A stretch of DNA of 64,000 nt from Rhodospirillales bacterium (GTDB lineage Bacteria; Pseudomonadota; Alphaproteobacteria; Rhodospirillales; Defluviicoccaceae), in contig REEP01000056.1 of assembly GCA_007695045.1 (NCBI GenBank), forward strand, positions 25,422-89,421. Direction: 5' to 3'. A program made the translations under genes and the position numbers. The notes beneath the pieces are model-generated. The model was given only the letters and a program-made list of their open reading frames with translations. It had not been told where the DNA came from and searched no databases. Shown here piece after piece: positions 49,098 through 57,500 of this stretch (positions are counted from its first letter, which is position 1; each line of letters begins with the position of its first letter).

Positions 49098-50483
49098 CTA
49101 GCGGGCCTGGATCGATGTCCGGTCGCCTCCGCCGGCCACGGGAACGGCGAAGCCCTCCGCCGAATACTGCCGAAGCTTGTTGCGCAGGGTGCGGATGGAA
49201 ATGCCGAGAATGTTAGCGGCGTGGGTGCGGTTGCCCAGGCAGTGCTCAAGCGTGTCGATGATCAAAGTGCGCTCCACGTCGGCAACGGTCTGGCCGACCA
49301 GGGCGTGCGGACTGCCCTCGGCCAACCCCATGCCCGTGCCCATGTCCGGCGTCCGGCCAAAGCTGGTCTCAGCCGCCGCGGGCGAGCGGTTGCCCACCAC
49401 CACGGCGTCGGCATCGATCCTGCCGTCGTCGGCCAGCAGCACCGCCCGATGGATGGCATTCTCAAGTTCACGAACATTGCCGGGCCAGCCGTGGGCGGCC
49501 AGGCGCCGAGACGCTTCCGGGCTCAGCTCGGGCGGCGCCATGCCGTTGGCCCGCGCATACTTGGCGACGAAGTGCCGTGCCAGGACCTCGATATCGGCCG
49601 GCCGCTCGGCGAGAGGCGGGATCGCGAGGGTGACCACGTTGAGCCGGAAGTAGAGGTCGGCGCGGAACGCGCCTTCGGCCACCGCCACCTCCAGGTCGCG
49701 GTTGGAGGTGGCCAGGATGCGTACATCAACCTTTACCGGCTGGACCCCGCCGACCCGGTCGATCTCCCGTTCCTGGATCGCCCGCAGCAGCTTGGCCTGC
49801 AGGCGCGGATCCATTTCGCTGATCTCGTCCAGCAACAGGGTGCCGCCGCCGGCCTCTTCGAACCGGCCGATACGGCGAGCCACGGCACCGGTGAAGGCTC
49901 CCTTCTCATGCCCGAACAACTCGGATTCCAGAAGGTTCTCCGGTATCGCAGCGCAGTTGACCGCGACAAACCGGCGTTCCGCCCGGCGGCTCTTGGCATG
50001 CAGGTAGCGCGCCATCAGTTCCTTGCCGGTGCCGGACGCACCGGTGATGAGCACGCTGGCATCGCTGGCGGCGACCCGGTCGGCGAACGCGAGCACCGCC
50101 GCCATCCGGGGATCGCGATGAATGATGGCGTGATCCTCAGTGGCTGCCGCCGCCAGCACCGCTGCAATCAGCTCCGCGTCGGGCGGCAGCGGCAGGTACT
50201 CCTTGGCGCCGGCCTTGATGGCGGCCACGGCGGCCTGGGTATCGCTGCCGATGCCGCATGCCACCACCGGCACGGCGATGCGTTCGGCCCTGAGACGGCC
50301 GATCAGGCTGGCCACGTCCAGGACGACGTCGATCAGGACCAGATCGGCACCGCGGCCGGAACGCACGATGTCCAGGCCGGCGTCGATATGGTCGGCCTGC
50401 AAGACCGTGGCGCCGCGATTCTTGGCGATCCGGCTGGCTTGGCCGATATGGCCGTCGAGCACGCCGATGATGAGCAGCCGCAT
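49098..50483 (-). CDS. flbD: FlbD-like sigma-54-dependent flagellar regulator
   Basis: The 461-aa protein has an N-terminal receiver-like domain (residues 1-115) and a sigma-54 activator AAA+ domain: Walker A ITGASGTGKELMARY near residue 140, SELFGHEKGAFTGA near 190, LLLDEISEMD, and RPADIEVLARHF. A C-terminal Fis-type HTH (LEHCLGNRTHAANILGISIRTLRNKL) completes it. In Caulobacter FlbD activates class III flagellar genes and is controlled by FliX. The receiver lacks the usual N-terminal acidic pair, so phosphorylation control is doubtful. Start 50483 (MRLLIIG) is chosen over the poor upstream extension. Confidence 0.92.
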   Translation of the reverse strand: MRLLIIGVLDGHIGQASRIAKNRGATVLQADHIDAGLDIVRSGRGADLVLIDVVLDVASLIGRLRAERIAVPVVACGIGSDTQAAVAAIKAGAKEYLPLPPDAELIAAVLAAAATEDHAIIHRDPRMAAVLAFADRVAASDASVLITGASGTGKELMARYLHAKSRRAERRFVAVNCAAIPENLLESELFGHEKGAFTGAVARRIGRFEEAGGGTLLLDEISEMDPRLQAKLLRAIQEREIDRVGGVQPVKVDVRILATSNRDLEVAVAEGAFRADLYFRLNVVTLAIPPLAERPADIEVLARHFVAKYARANGMAPPELSPEASRRLAAHGWPGNVRELENAIHRAVLLADDGRIDADAVVVGNRSPAAAETSFGRTPDMGTGMGLAEGSPHALVGQTVADVERTLIIDTLEHCLGNRTHAANILGISIRTLRNKLRQYSAEGFAVPVAGGGDRTSIQAR

Positions 50484-50520
50484 GGTTTCCGTCCTCAGGG
50501 TCTCAGCTTGTTCGCTTCCG

Positions 50521-51408
50521 TCAGTCGAAGTGCCGCACCCGCCGGGCCGGCGGCAGTACACTGTTGAGCAGCATCTCCAGACGGCGGGGGTTCTCCTGCC
50601 GACCGATGGATACCGCACCCAGCGCGTAGACGCGGTTGACCAGGCCGTCGTCCGCCGCATTCCGCTCGAGCTTCGCGGCCAGCGGGGAGAACACCAGATT
50701 GGCCAGAACCGCGCCGTAAAGGGTGGTCAGCAGGGCCACCGCCATGCTCGGCCCGATGGCGTGCGGATCGTCGAGTTTCCCCAGCATCTGAACCAGGCCG
50801 ATCAGCGTGCCGATCAGGCCCATGGCCGGGGCGTACTCGGCCGCCCGACGCAGGACCCCCACCGCAAGACTATGGCGTTCGGCGGTAGACCAGAGGTCCC
50901 GAGCCAGAATCGCTTCCACCTCCGCGGGCGGCAGTCCGTCGATGACCAGCCCCATCCCCTTTTGCAGCAGCGGCGCGTCCTCCAGGGTATCGGTGATCGA
51001 CTCGAGCGACAGCAGCCCCTGGTGCCGGGCAGTATCGGCCAGGTCCAGCATGCCGATGGCGGCGGCGGAGGGATCCCGGCGCGGACTCAGCAGCGCTTCC
51101 ATGACCAGGTGGACGGCGTTCGCAACATCGCTGAGGGACGAGGACAGGGACACCGCGGCGAACGTGCCACCCAGCACAATCAACAGTCCCGGCAGGTTGA
51201 CGAAAGAACCGGGCGTGCCGCTCAGCATGATGGCGACTGCAATGATGGCGATGCCGCAACCGAGCCCCACCACGGTGGCGAGGTCGCGCCCACCACGCTG
51301 ACCGGCCGTGGTCTCGTCCGCGCCGGCGCCCAGGGAACGCGTGCCCACGCCCCGGTCGGGCGCCCCCAGAGCGGCGAACAGGTCGGCCGAAGGTTCGGTG
51401 TCAGCCAC
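50521..51408 (-). CDS. MotA/PomA-family flagellar motor stator-like protein
   Basis: The 295-aa protein has four predicted membrane helices. Its PomA/MotA landmarks are RDLATVVGLGCGIAIIAVAIML, FVNLPGLLIVLGGTFAAV, the cytoplasmic helix TAERHSLAVGVLRRAAEYAPAMGLIGTLIGLVQML, and DPHAIGPSMAVALLTTLYGAVLANLVFSPLA. Together with a MotB partner such proteins form the torque-generating ion channel. No motB is adjacent; the gene sits between fliN and flbD within the fli operon. Residues 1-45 are an unusual hydrophilic extension. Confidence 0.88.
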   Translation of the reverse strand: MADTEPSADLFAALGAPDRGVGTRSLGAGADETTAGQRGGRDLATVVGLGCGIAIIAVAIMLSGTPGSFVNLPGLLIVLGGTFAAVSLSSSLSDVANAVHLVMEALLSPRRDPSAAAIGMLDLADTARHQGLLSLESITDTLEDAPLLQKGMGLVIDGLPPAEVEAILARDLWSTAERHSLAVGVLRRAAEYAPAMGLIGTLIGLVQMLGKLDDPHAIGPSMAVALLTTLYGAVLANLVFSPLAAKLERNAADDGLVNRVYALGAVSIGRQENPRRLEMLLNSVLPPARRVRHFD

Positions 51409-51760
51409 GGTCGCCCTTTACGATCTCGGTCATGGTGACGCCGAGCCGGTCTTCCACCACCACCACTTCGCCGCGCGCTACCAGACGGTTGTTGACATAG
51501 ATGTCGATGGCTTCGCCGACCCGGCGGTCCAGTTCCACCACGGCGCCACGGCCGAGCTTGAGCAGCTGGTTCACCTCCATGGTGGCGCGCCCGAGAACCG
51601 CGGAAATCTGCACCGGAATGTCGTAGACCGCGCCCAGGTCATGGGCGTTGCGCGGCTGATCCTCAGGTTCGCCGCGTTTGGTCTCATCCGCCGCTGCCGG
51701 TGCCGCGGTTGGCGTCGCCTGGTCGAAATCGTCGAGGTTGAGGTCGTCGTCCTGGCTCAT
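51401..51760 (-). CDS. fliN: Flagellar motor switch protein FliN
   Basis: The 119-aa C-ring component has the SpoA/FliN domain in its C-terminal half: VYDIPVQISAVLGRATMEVNQLLKLGRGAVVELDRRVGEAIDIYVNNRLVARGEVVVVEDRLGVTMTEIV. The first 35 residues are acidic and variable. It overlaps both the upstream fliH gene (four bases) and the downstream stator-like gene (8 bases). Confidence 0.96.
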   Translation of the reverse strand: MSQDDDLNLDDFDQATPTAAPAAADETKRGEPEDQPRNAHDLGAVYDIPVQISAVLGRATMEVNQLLKLGRGAVVELDRRVGEAIDIYVNNRLVARGEVVVVEDRLGVTMTEIVKGDRG

Positions 51761-52605
51761 GACGGGTCTCCAAGAGCTTCTGTGTGAGCAGGGGGGGCGG
51801 GGTCGGGCAGGTCGTTGTCGGCCTCGAGCGACAGCGCGGCCGGCTCGATCGCGCCGGCCGCAACTGGTTCGGCCGGTTCCTCGAGCGCGCTGGAAGCATC
51901 CGGCGGTTGGTCATCGGATACCCCGCACGCCGCGAAACAAAGGGCATCGATTTGGCGTCGAAGCGCCTCTCCGTCGCGCACGGCGCCACCACCGTGCCAC
52001 GCTATCCGGCAGTCGCCGTCGGCCACGGCGGGATCGCCGACAATGTGCACGTCGCCGCCGAATTCCGGGGCCTCGAGAATGCCGGCGAGGCGCTCGCGGA
52101 CGGGTTGGGCCATGTGCTCGGACACCCGGACGGTGAGCGTCGGGACGTTGGACAGGCGTGGCAACACCGTATCGAGGACATGCAGAATCTCCCCGAGGCC
52201 GTGCCGTCGGCTCGCTTCCGGGAACAGTTTGGCGATCATGGCACGGGCCAGAACCGCGGCCTCGCGGGCCCGCTCCGCGTCGCTCTGGCGCGCTTGCGCG
52301 ATGGCTTTCCGGACGCCGGCGTTGATCGCTTCCAAGGCGTCCGCCATCCGGCGGTTCACGGCATCAACAGCGCCGGTGGCCGCTTCGGCGCGCCCGGCCT
52401 TCCGGCCCTCAGCACGGGCCTGGTCCAAGTCCTCGCTGGTGAAGCGGGGTTGCGGAGGTTGCGGCGGGGCCGGTGGCGGGGCCGGCGGCGGCGTTTCCTT
52501 TGCCGGCGCTTTCGCAGACATGGGCTTGCGCTCGGCGCCGGGATCAAAACGGCGATCGAACAGAAAGCGGACTTCTCGGGTCCGGGCGGCGGCATCTCCG
52601 GTCAT
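51757..52605 (-). CDS. fliH: FliH-like flagellar export regulator
   Basis: The 282-aa protein begins with the alphaproteobacterial FliH pattern (REVRFLFDRRFDPGA). It then has a Pro-rich stretch, a helical Ala/Arg/Glu-rich coiled coil (ARAEGRKAGRAEAATGAVDAVNRRMADALEAINAGVRKAIAQAR) and a C-terminal domain with VPTLTVRVSEHMAQPVRERLAGILE. FliH binds and restrains FliI. The C-terminal about 60 residues are low complexity. Homology is inferred from features plus position between fliG and fliN. Confidence 0.85.
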   Translation of the reverse strand: MTGDAAARTREVRFLFDRRFDPGAERKPMSAKAPAKETPPPAPPPAPPQPPQPRFTSEDLDQARAEGRKAGRAEAATGAVDAVNRRMADALEAINAGVRKAIAQARQSDAERAREAAVLARAMIAKLFPEASRRHGLGEILHVLDTVLPRLSNVPTLTVRVSEHMAQPVRERLAGILEAPEFGGDVHIVGDPAVADGDCRIAWHGGGAVRDGEALRRQIDALCFAACGVSDDQPPDASSALEEPAEPVAAGAIEPAALSLEADNDLPDPAPPAHTEALGDPS

Positions 52606-52609
52606 GGCG

Positions 52610-53629
52610 CTACATCACGATCTCGTCGCGCTCGCCGGCACCGCTGACGACGATTTCGCCGGCTTCGGCCAGCGCCTTGGCAACACCCACGATGGCCGAC
52701 TGCGCCTCGTCCACCTCGCGCAGCCGCACCGGACCCAAGGCCTCGATATCCTCCTTCAGCATCTTGCCGGCGCGTTCGGACATGTTGCTGAAGAACAGGT
52801 CCTTGACGGCATCGCCGGCACCCTTGAGCGCGAGGGCCAACTGGTCGCGTTCGATCTTGCGCAGAAGCACCTGGATCCCCGTGGCGTCCAACCGGATCAA
52901 GTCATCGAAGGTAAACATCAACTGCTTGATGCGCTCAGCCGCCTCCCGATTGCGCTCTTCCAGCGCATTCATGAAGCGGCTCTCGGTGGAGCGGTCGAAA
53001 TTATTGAAGATATCGGCCATCAGTTCGTGGGAATCACGGCGGGAAGTCCGTGCCAGATTGGTCATGAATTCGTTGCGCAAGGTACGTTCCACGTGATCAA
53101 GGATGTCCTTCTGCACCATTTCCATGCGCAGCATCCGCATCACCACTTCCATGGCAAAATTCTCGGGCAGCACGCCCAGCACCCGGGCGGCGTGATCCGG
53201 CTTGATCTTGGAAAGCACCACCGCCACCGTCTGCGGGTATTCGTTGCGCAGGTAGTTGGCGAGCACCGTCTCGTTGACGTTGCCGAGCTTGTCCCACATG
53301 GTGCGGCCGGCCGGACCACGGATTTCCTCCATGATCTGATCGACCCGGTCGCCCGGTATGAACTTGAGCAACAGCCGTTCCGTGCTGTCGAACGTGCCGA
53401 CCAGAGATCCCGACGACGACAATTGGTCAGCGAACTCCATGAACAGGCGCTCGGCAATGGACACGTCGATCGTGCCAAGCGTCGCCATCGCTTGCGACAG
53501 GTCGCGGATCTCGGTATCGTCCATGCTTTTAAACAGTTTGGCCAACTGCTGCTCGCCCAGCGCCAGCATGAAGGCGGCAGCCTTTTGTGGCCCGGTCAGG
53601 GCTTTGTAATCATCTTTGACGCGCGGCAT
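52610..53629 (-). CDS. fliG: Flagellar motor switch protein FliG
   Basis: The 339-aa C-ring protein transmits torque from the stator to the MS ring. Landmarks are [41 protein letters not shown] in the N-domain, [42 protein letters not shown] in the middle domain (EHPQ-like motif reads NEYPQ), and the C-terminal domain with torque helix ([39 protein letters not shown]). Confidence 0.97.
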   Translation of the reverse strand: MPRVKDDYKALTGPQKAAAFMLALGEQQLAKLFKSMDDTEIRDLSQAMATLGTIDVSIAERLFMEFADQLSSSGSLVGTFDSTERLLLKFIPGDRVDQIMEEIRGPAGRTMWDKLGNVNETVLANYLRNEYPQTVAVVLSKIKPDHAARVLGVLPENFAMEVVMRMLRMEMVQKDILDHVERTLRNEFMTNLARTSRRDSHELMADIFNNFDRSTESRFMNALEERNREAAERIKQLMFTFDDLIRLDATGIQVLLRKIERDQLALALKGAGDAVKDLFFSNMSERAGKMLKEDIEALGPVRLREVDEAQSAIVGVAKALAEAGEIVVSGAGERDEIVM

Positions 53630-53632
53630 GGG

Positions 53633-55306
53633 TCAGTCGTCCTCGTGCAGCCATTTCCGAAGGATTGCCACGGCCTCGTCCGGGTGCTTGTCCACCAGTT
53701 CGCCGACCTGCCGCACGGTGGATGCCCGGACCCGTCCCTCCACCCGTTCCAGGTCGATCATCTCTTCCAGGTCTTCGGCCACCGCAGGTGCCCGATCCTC
53801 CGACCGGACCATCGCCTGCCCCGACGCTCCCGGAGCCGCCAACGCCGGCCGCTCGGGCCCCCGGGTCAGCAGTTCGTGCGACGGCCCTCCGGCCGGCGCC
53901 GGGGTCGGCAGGGCATCCAGGGCGCGGCTTAGCAGTGGGCGGACCACCAGCAAAATCACCAGCAAAGCGAACACGATCAGAACAAGGTATTGTGCCATAT
54001 TGAGGAGGTCGGCACGCTCCAGACCGAAGAACAGGGCAATGTCGTCGCCGACGTCCGCGTCGGGCACGCTGAAGCGCATGTTGACGATCTCTACCGTGTC
54101 ACCACGCTCGGCATCGAAACCGATGGCGCTGCGCACCAACGTCCTCAGCGTCTCCAGTTCCTCGGCAGTGCGCGGCTGCCAAGTGTGCGGCCCGTCCTCA
54201 CCCGGGCCGTAGCTGCCGTCCACCAGCACGGCGGCGCTGATGCGGTGGATGACACCGCTTTCCCGCACATGGTTCACCACCCGCTTGGAGATTTCGTAGT
54301 TGACCGTTTCCTCGCTGCGGCTCTCCTCGCTGCCGCTGCCTGCGGGGTCGTCGAAGTCCAGTTCGGCGTCCGGCAGATTGGTGGCGACGCCCACCGGTGG
54401 CGGCCGACCACCTTCGCTGGACGACAGGGTTTCCTCGATAAATTGGGTGGAGCGCACCACCTGCCCGTCGGGGTCGAAGACCTCCTCACTGGTGTTGATC
54501 CGATCGAAATCCATATCGACCGACACTTCGGCGCGGACCCGGTCCGGTCCCACGGTCTTGGCCACCAGGTCCTCGATGGTGCGGGCAAGCCGGCTCTCCA
54601 GTTCGCGGCGCCGTTGATCGTTCCGGTCCTGCATCATGCTGAGCTGGTTGCGGCCTTCGAAGCCACCGGCCAAAAGAGTGCCACGGTCATCGACCACTGA
54701 AATGCGATCCGGCGTCAGCCCCGGCACCGCCGAAGCGACCAGGTGCTGGATCGCCATGACCTGACTCTGACCCAGGCGGATGCCGCCGCGCATCTGCAGT
54801 GCCACCGAGGCGCTCGGTTCCTCACGCTCCCGGCTGAACAGTTCCCGCCGCGGCAGCACCAGATGCACCCGCGCTGCCTGCACTGCGTCGATCGACCGGA
54901 TGGTTCGCGCGAGTTCGCCCTCAAGCGCGCGCACCAAGTTGACGTTTTGCATAAAGTTGGTGGTGCCAAGACCGTCGGACCGGTCCAGTACCTCATAGCC
55001 GAGGGAGCCGCCGGCCGGCAGGCCCTGATCGGCCAAGCGCAAACGGCTGCGTGATACCGCATTCTCGGGAACGTAGATGGCGGTGCCGCCCTGGCGCAGT
55101 TGGAAGGGCACTCCGGCACTCTCCAGCTGCTGCACCATCCGAGCTGAATCGTTCATGTCCAGGTCCGCATACAGCAAGGCGAAATCGGGCGATGTCAGAT
55201 GCGTCAACATCCACACGAACAGGCCGACGACCGCCACGGTGACCCCGCCGATGATGGCCAGTCGGGCCGGGCCGAGGTTGCGAAAAACGGAGAGGACAGG
55301 GTCCAT
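53633..55306 (-). CDS. fliF: Flagellar MS-ring protein FliF
   Basis: FliF assembles the membrane/supramembrane ring on which the basal body is built. The 557-aa protein has two membrane helices (about residues 19-41 and 440-462), the ring-building motifs DFALLYADLDMNDSARMVQQLESAGVPF and GLPAGGSLGYEVLDRSDGLGTTNFMQNVN, and a C-terminal FliG-binding tail (VGELVDKHPDEAVAILRKWLHEDD). It is the first gene of the ten-gene operon, with a CtrA-like site about 80 bp upstream. Confidence 0.97.
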   Translation of the reverse strand: MDPVLSVFRNLGPARLAIIGGVTVAVVGLFVWMLTHLTSPDFALLYADLDMNDSARMVQQLESAGVPFQLRQGGTAIYVPENAVSRSRLRLADQGLPAGGSLGYEVLDRSDGLGTTNFMQNVNLVRALEGELARTIRSIDAVQAARVHLVLPRRELFSREREEPSASVALQMRGGIRLGQSQVMAIQHLVASAVPGLTPDRISVVDDRGTLLAGGFEGRNQLSMMQDRNDQRRRELESRLARTIEDLVAKTVGPDRVRAEVSVDMDFDRINTSEEVFDPDGQVVRSTQFIEETLSSSEGGRPPPVGVATNLPDAELDFDDPAGSGSEESRSEETVNYEISKRVVNHVRESGVIHRISAAVLVDGSYGPGEDGPHTWQPRTAEELETLRTLVRSAIGFDAERGDTVEIVNMRFSVPDADVGDDIALFFGLERADLLNMAQYLVLIVFALLVILLVVRPLLSRALDALPTPAPAGGPSHELLTRGPERPALAAPGASGQAMVRSEDRAPAVAEDLEEMIDLERVEGRVRASTVRQVGELVDKHPDEAVAILRKWLHEDD

Positions 55307-55383
55307 GAGTTTTCCCTGCGACGCGAGACAGTGGCTCGACGCGGCGCGACGATCGGGTCGCGCTCCACGCTAGGGGGATGCAG

Positions 55384-55398
55384 TGAACAAGCCGTTAA
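55384..55398. promoter_or_regulatory. CtrA-like binding site upstream of fliF
   Basis: On the minus strand this reads TTAA-N7-TTCA, one base off the CtrA consensus. It lies 78-92 bp ahead of the fliF start, in the 200-bp gap after sciP. In Caulobacter the fliF operon is CtrA-activated. Inference by motif and position. Confidence 0.45.
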
Positions 55399-55507
55399 GC
55401 ACCCGGCAGGCTTTGCCGGGCCGTGCCGCTTCCTCTGCCGACACCGCGGCCGATATCCTTCCGGGAGCCCGACCGGCGCCTATGTCGACACCCGACGACA
55501 CCAGGTA

Positions 55508-55846
55508 TCAGGGGCGTCGCTTGGAGCGCAGGCGCAGGCCGGCCAGCCCGTCATCGGCCAACCCCTTCTGCCAGGAGAGAAATTCCTCGGCCGATAGCGC
55601 GTAGCGCCGGCACGCCTCGTCCAGGGTGATCAAGCCCCCGGCGACCGCCGCCACGACCTGCGCCTTCCGTCTCGCGACCCAGCGCCCGGTATCGGCCGGC
55701 GGCAGATCTGCGAAGCTGAGGCTCGCCGGGATGGAAGACGCGTCACTCGGGTTTGTGACTGCCCCGACCGCAAGGCCGTCGCTTTCGGTGCCAGCGGTCT
55801 CGTGTCGCGTCGTGGCCATTCGGCTAGAATCGTGTTGCGAGGTCAT
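55508..55846 (-). CDS. sciP: SciP-like CtrA inhibitory protein (DUF1153)
   Basis: SciP binds CtrA at promoters and blocks its activation. The product (112 aa from ATG 55846) has the DUF1153/SciP core in its C-terminal half: FADLPPADTGRWVARRKAQVVAAVAGGLITLDEACRRYALSAEEFLSWQKGLADDGLAGLR, a trihelical HTH. The N-terminal about 40 residues are Ser/Thr-rich and variable. ATG 55846 has AAGGG 4 bp upstream; ATG 55876 gives 122 aa but would lie only 30 bp from the CtrA-like box. It is located directly upstream of fliF on the same strand. Confidence 0.88.
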   Translation of the reverse strand: MTSQHDSSRMATTRHETAGTESDGLAVGAVTNPSDASSIPASLSFADLPPADTGRWVARRKAQVVAAVAGGLITLDEACRRYALSAEEFLSWQKGLADDGLAGLRLRSKRRP

Positions 55847-55906
55847 GACGCCCTTGGATCGCCCGGCTTGGCTCATTGCGGCCGACCGATCCTTAGCAGT
55901 CTTGAC

Positions 55907-55921
55907 TTAAGGAACGCCTAA
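55907..55921. promoter_or_regulatory. CtrA-like binding site upstream of sciP
   Basis: TTAA-N7-CTAA is one base off the consensus TTAA-N7-TTAA, 60 bp upstream of the chosen sciP start and about 85 bp ahead of the divergent acylphosphatase gene. It is the best of three such sites in the motility block. Confidence 0.5.
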
Positions 55922-56005
55922 GCTGTGGACTTGCGGGGTTTTCTTGGCACGCATCGACGACAGATCCAGGGGCGAGGTCACGGCAATCCGGGAGGAATGA
56001 GCGCA

Positions 56006-56299
56006 ATGGATCAGGGAAATGCACACAAATCGGTGATCGTTCGGATCGAGGGCCGGGTACAGGGCGTCTGGTATCGGGGTTGGACAGTGGACGAGGCGAC
56101 CCGCCGCAATCTGCAGGGCTGGGTTCGCAATCGTGCCGATGGCAGTGTCGAGGCCCAGTTTGCCGGGTCCAAGGACGCGGTCGACGCCATGCTGGAGGCA
56201 TGCTGGAAAGGCCCGACGGCGGCCAGGGTCAGCAAGGTGACCCCGACGCCGGCGCCACCCCCGACAGAACCGGGCTTCCAGACGCTGCCGACGCAGTAA
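56006..56299 (+). CDS. acyP: Acylphosphatase
   Basis: This small alpha/beta enzyme hydrolyses acyl phosphates such as carbamoyl or acetyl phosphate. The 97-aa product starts MDQGNAHKSVIVRIEGRVQGVWYRGWTVDEA. The conserved phosphate-binding loop and catalytic Arg are in VQGVWYRGW and the catalytic Asn is in GWVRNRADGSVEAQFAG. GGAGG lies 10 bp upstream of ATG 56006; ATG 55997 is too close to it. It is divergent from sciP. Confidence 0.93.
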   Translation: MDQGNAHKSVIVRIEGRVQGVWYRGWTVDEATRRNLQGWVRNRADGSVEAQFAGSKDAVDAMLEACWKGPTAARVSKVTPTPAPPPTEPGFQTLPTQ

Positions 56300-56337
56300 A
56301 GCCGGATCATCGCCCCGGCTCAAGCCGCGACCAACGC

Positions 56338-57420
56338 TCAAGCGAGGCGTTCGTTCCAGACGCAGACGCGGTTACGGCCGTGGCGCTTGGCCGAATACAA
56401 GGCGGCATCCGCGCGCTCGAGGGACGCCTCCACGCCGGGTTCGGCATCCATCGGCGCGATGCCGACAGAAATCGTGGTGCTGACCTCGTCGCCCTGTTTG
56501 ACCGGGATCAGCAAGTTGCCGATCTTGAGACGCAGGCGTTCGATGATCGCCCAGGCCGCCCGCAGGTCGGCGCTCGGCAGGCACAGCAGGAACTCATCGC
56601 CGCCGAACCGGAAGACCGCGTCGTACGGCCGGATGCTCTCGGTCAGTGCGGCGGCCACCGCCCGCAGCACGGCATCGCCGGCGCCATGCCCCAGGGTGTC
56701 GTTGATCTCCTTGAAGAGATCGAGATCCAGCATGGCGAGGCAACAGGGGTGGCGATTGCGTGCCTGGCGTTCACATTCGATGCGAAGCTTGCGCCACATC
56801 GCGCGACGGTTGCCGAGGCCGGTGAGGGGATCGACGTTAGCCAGCTGATTCCAGGTATCGCTTTGCAGCTGCCGGACGGCGGAGGCAAACGCCAGAACGG
56901 TGTTCATGAAGGTTCCGTAGTCGGCGGTGGGTATCGCGCCGGTGTGGCGGACCACCTCGGCAATACCCTCCGCCTGCCGTTGCAGCGTCGTGAGCAAGTC
57001 GGTGATGTCTTGATGGTGGGGGTGTTGACGCAGAACCGGATGATCGACCCACTGCGGCAGTTCCAGCCGGGGCGGGGTGATCGCGGCCGGGTGATCCGTG
57101 GCGATACCGGACATCACCTCGAGGTGCCAGTTCTTGAGCCACTCGGTGTGAATGGTGACGATGTGCTCGAGGTGGTTCAGGGCCTGCAGGATGGCCGCCG
57201 GCCGTTGCGCCCCGGCGGCGCCGGTTTCCACGTGTGCCACCGCCCCGGTGCGACCTCCGTCCCAGTGTTCGCCAGGCTGCTGACTGTCCGACGGCAGGGG
57301 AAGGTCCGCATCGTGTCGATCGACGGTGCTCAAAGATTCAGATCCTCCTTCGTGCGCCCTTTGTGCGCCCTGCGGGCCCTCGAAAATCGCCGGCCGTGAC
57401 CCAGCCGCCGCATCCCTCAT
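56338..57420 (-). CDS. GGDEF diguanylate cyclase with CZB-like N-terminal region
   Basis: It makes cyclic di-GMP from two GTP. The C-terminal about 170 residues form an intact GGDEF domain: NVDPLTGLGNRRAMWRKL, AMLDLDLFKEINDTLGHGAGDAVL, active loop RFGGDEFLLCLP, and SLERADAALYSAKRHGRNRV. No RxxD inhibitory site is seen upstream of GGDEF. The N-terminal helical part (NHLEHIVTIHTEWLKNW ... LPQWVDHPVLRQHPHHQDITDLL) resembles zinc-binding CZB domains of DgcZ, with its Cys absent. The start is uncertain: ATG 57420 sits after a TATACT-containing promoter-like stretch, while GTG 57504 overlaps the lipB stop. Confidence 0.88.
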   Translation of the reverse strand: MRDAAAGSRPAIFEGPQGAQRAHEGGSESLSTVDRHDADLPLPSDSQQPGEHWDGGRTGAVAHVETGAAGAQRPAAILQALNHLEHIVTIHTEWLKNWHLEVMSGIATDHPAAITPPRLELPQWVDHPVLRQHPHHQDITDLLTTLQRQAEGIAEVVRHTGAIPTADYGTFMNTVLAFASAVRQLQSDTWNQLANVDPLTGLGNRRAMWRKLRIECERQARNRHPCCLAMLDLDLFKEINDTLGHGAGDAVLRAVAAALTESIRPYDAVFRFGGDEFLLCLPSADLRAAWAIIERLRLKIGNLLIPVKQGDEVSTTISVGIAPMDAEPGVEASLERADAALYSAKRHGRNRVCVWNERLA

Positions 57421-57500
57421 ACCACCGAAGCAAGAAACATCAACCCTCAGTATACCCCACGCACCGTCGCGCCATCGGTGGTGCGGCGCCTTGGTCGCCG

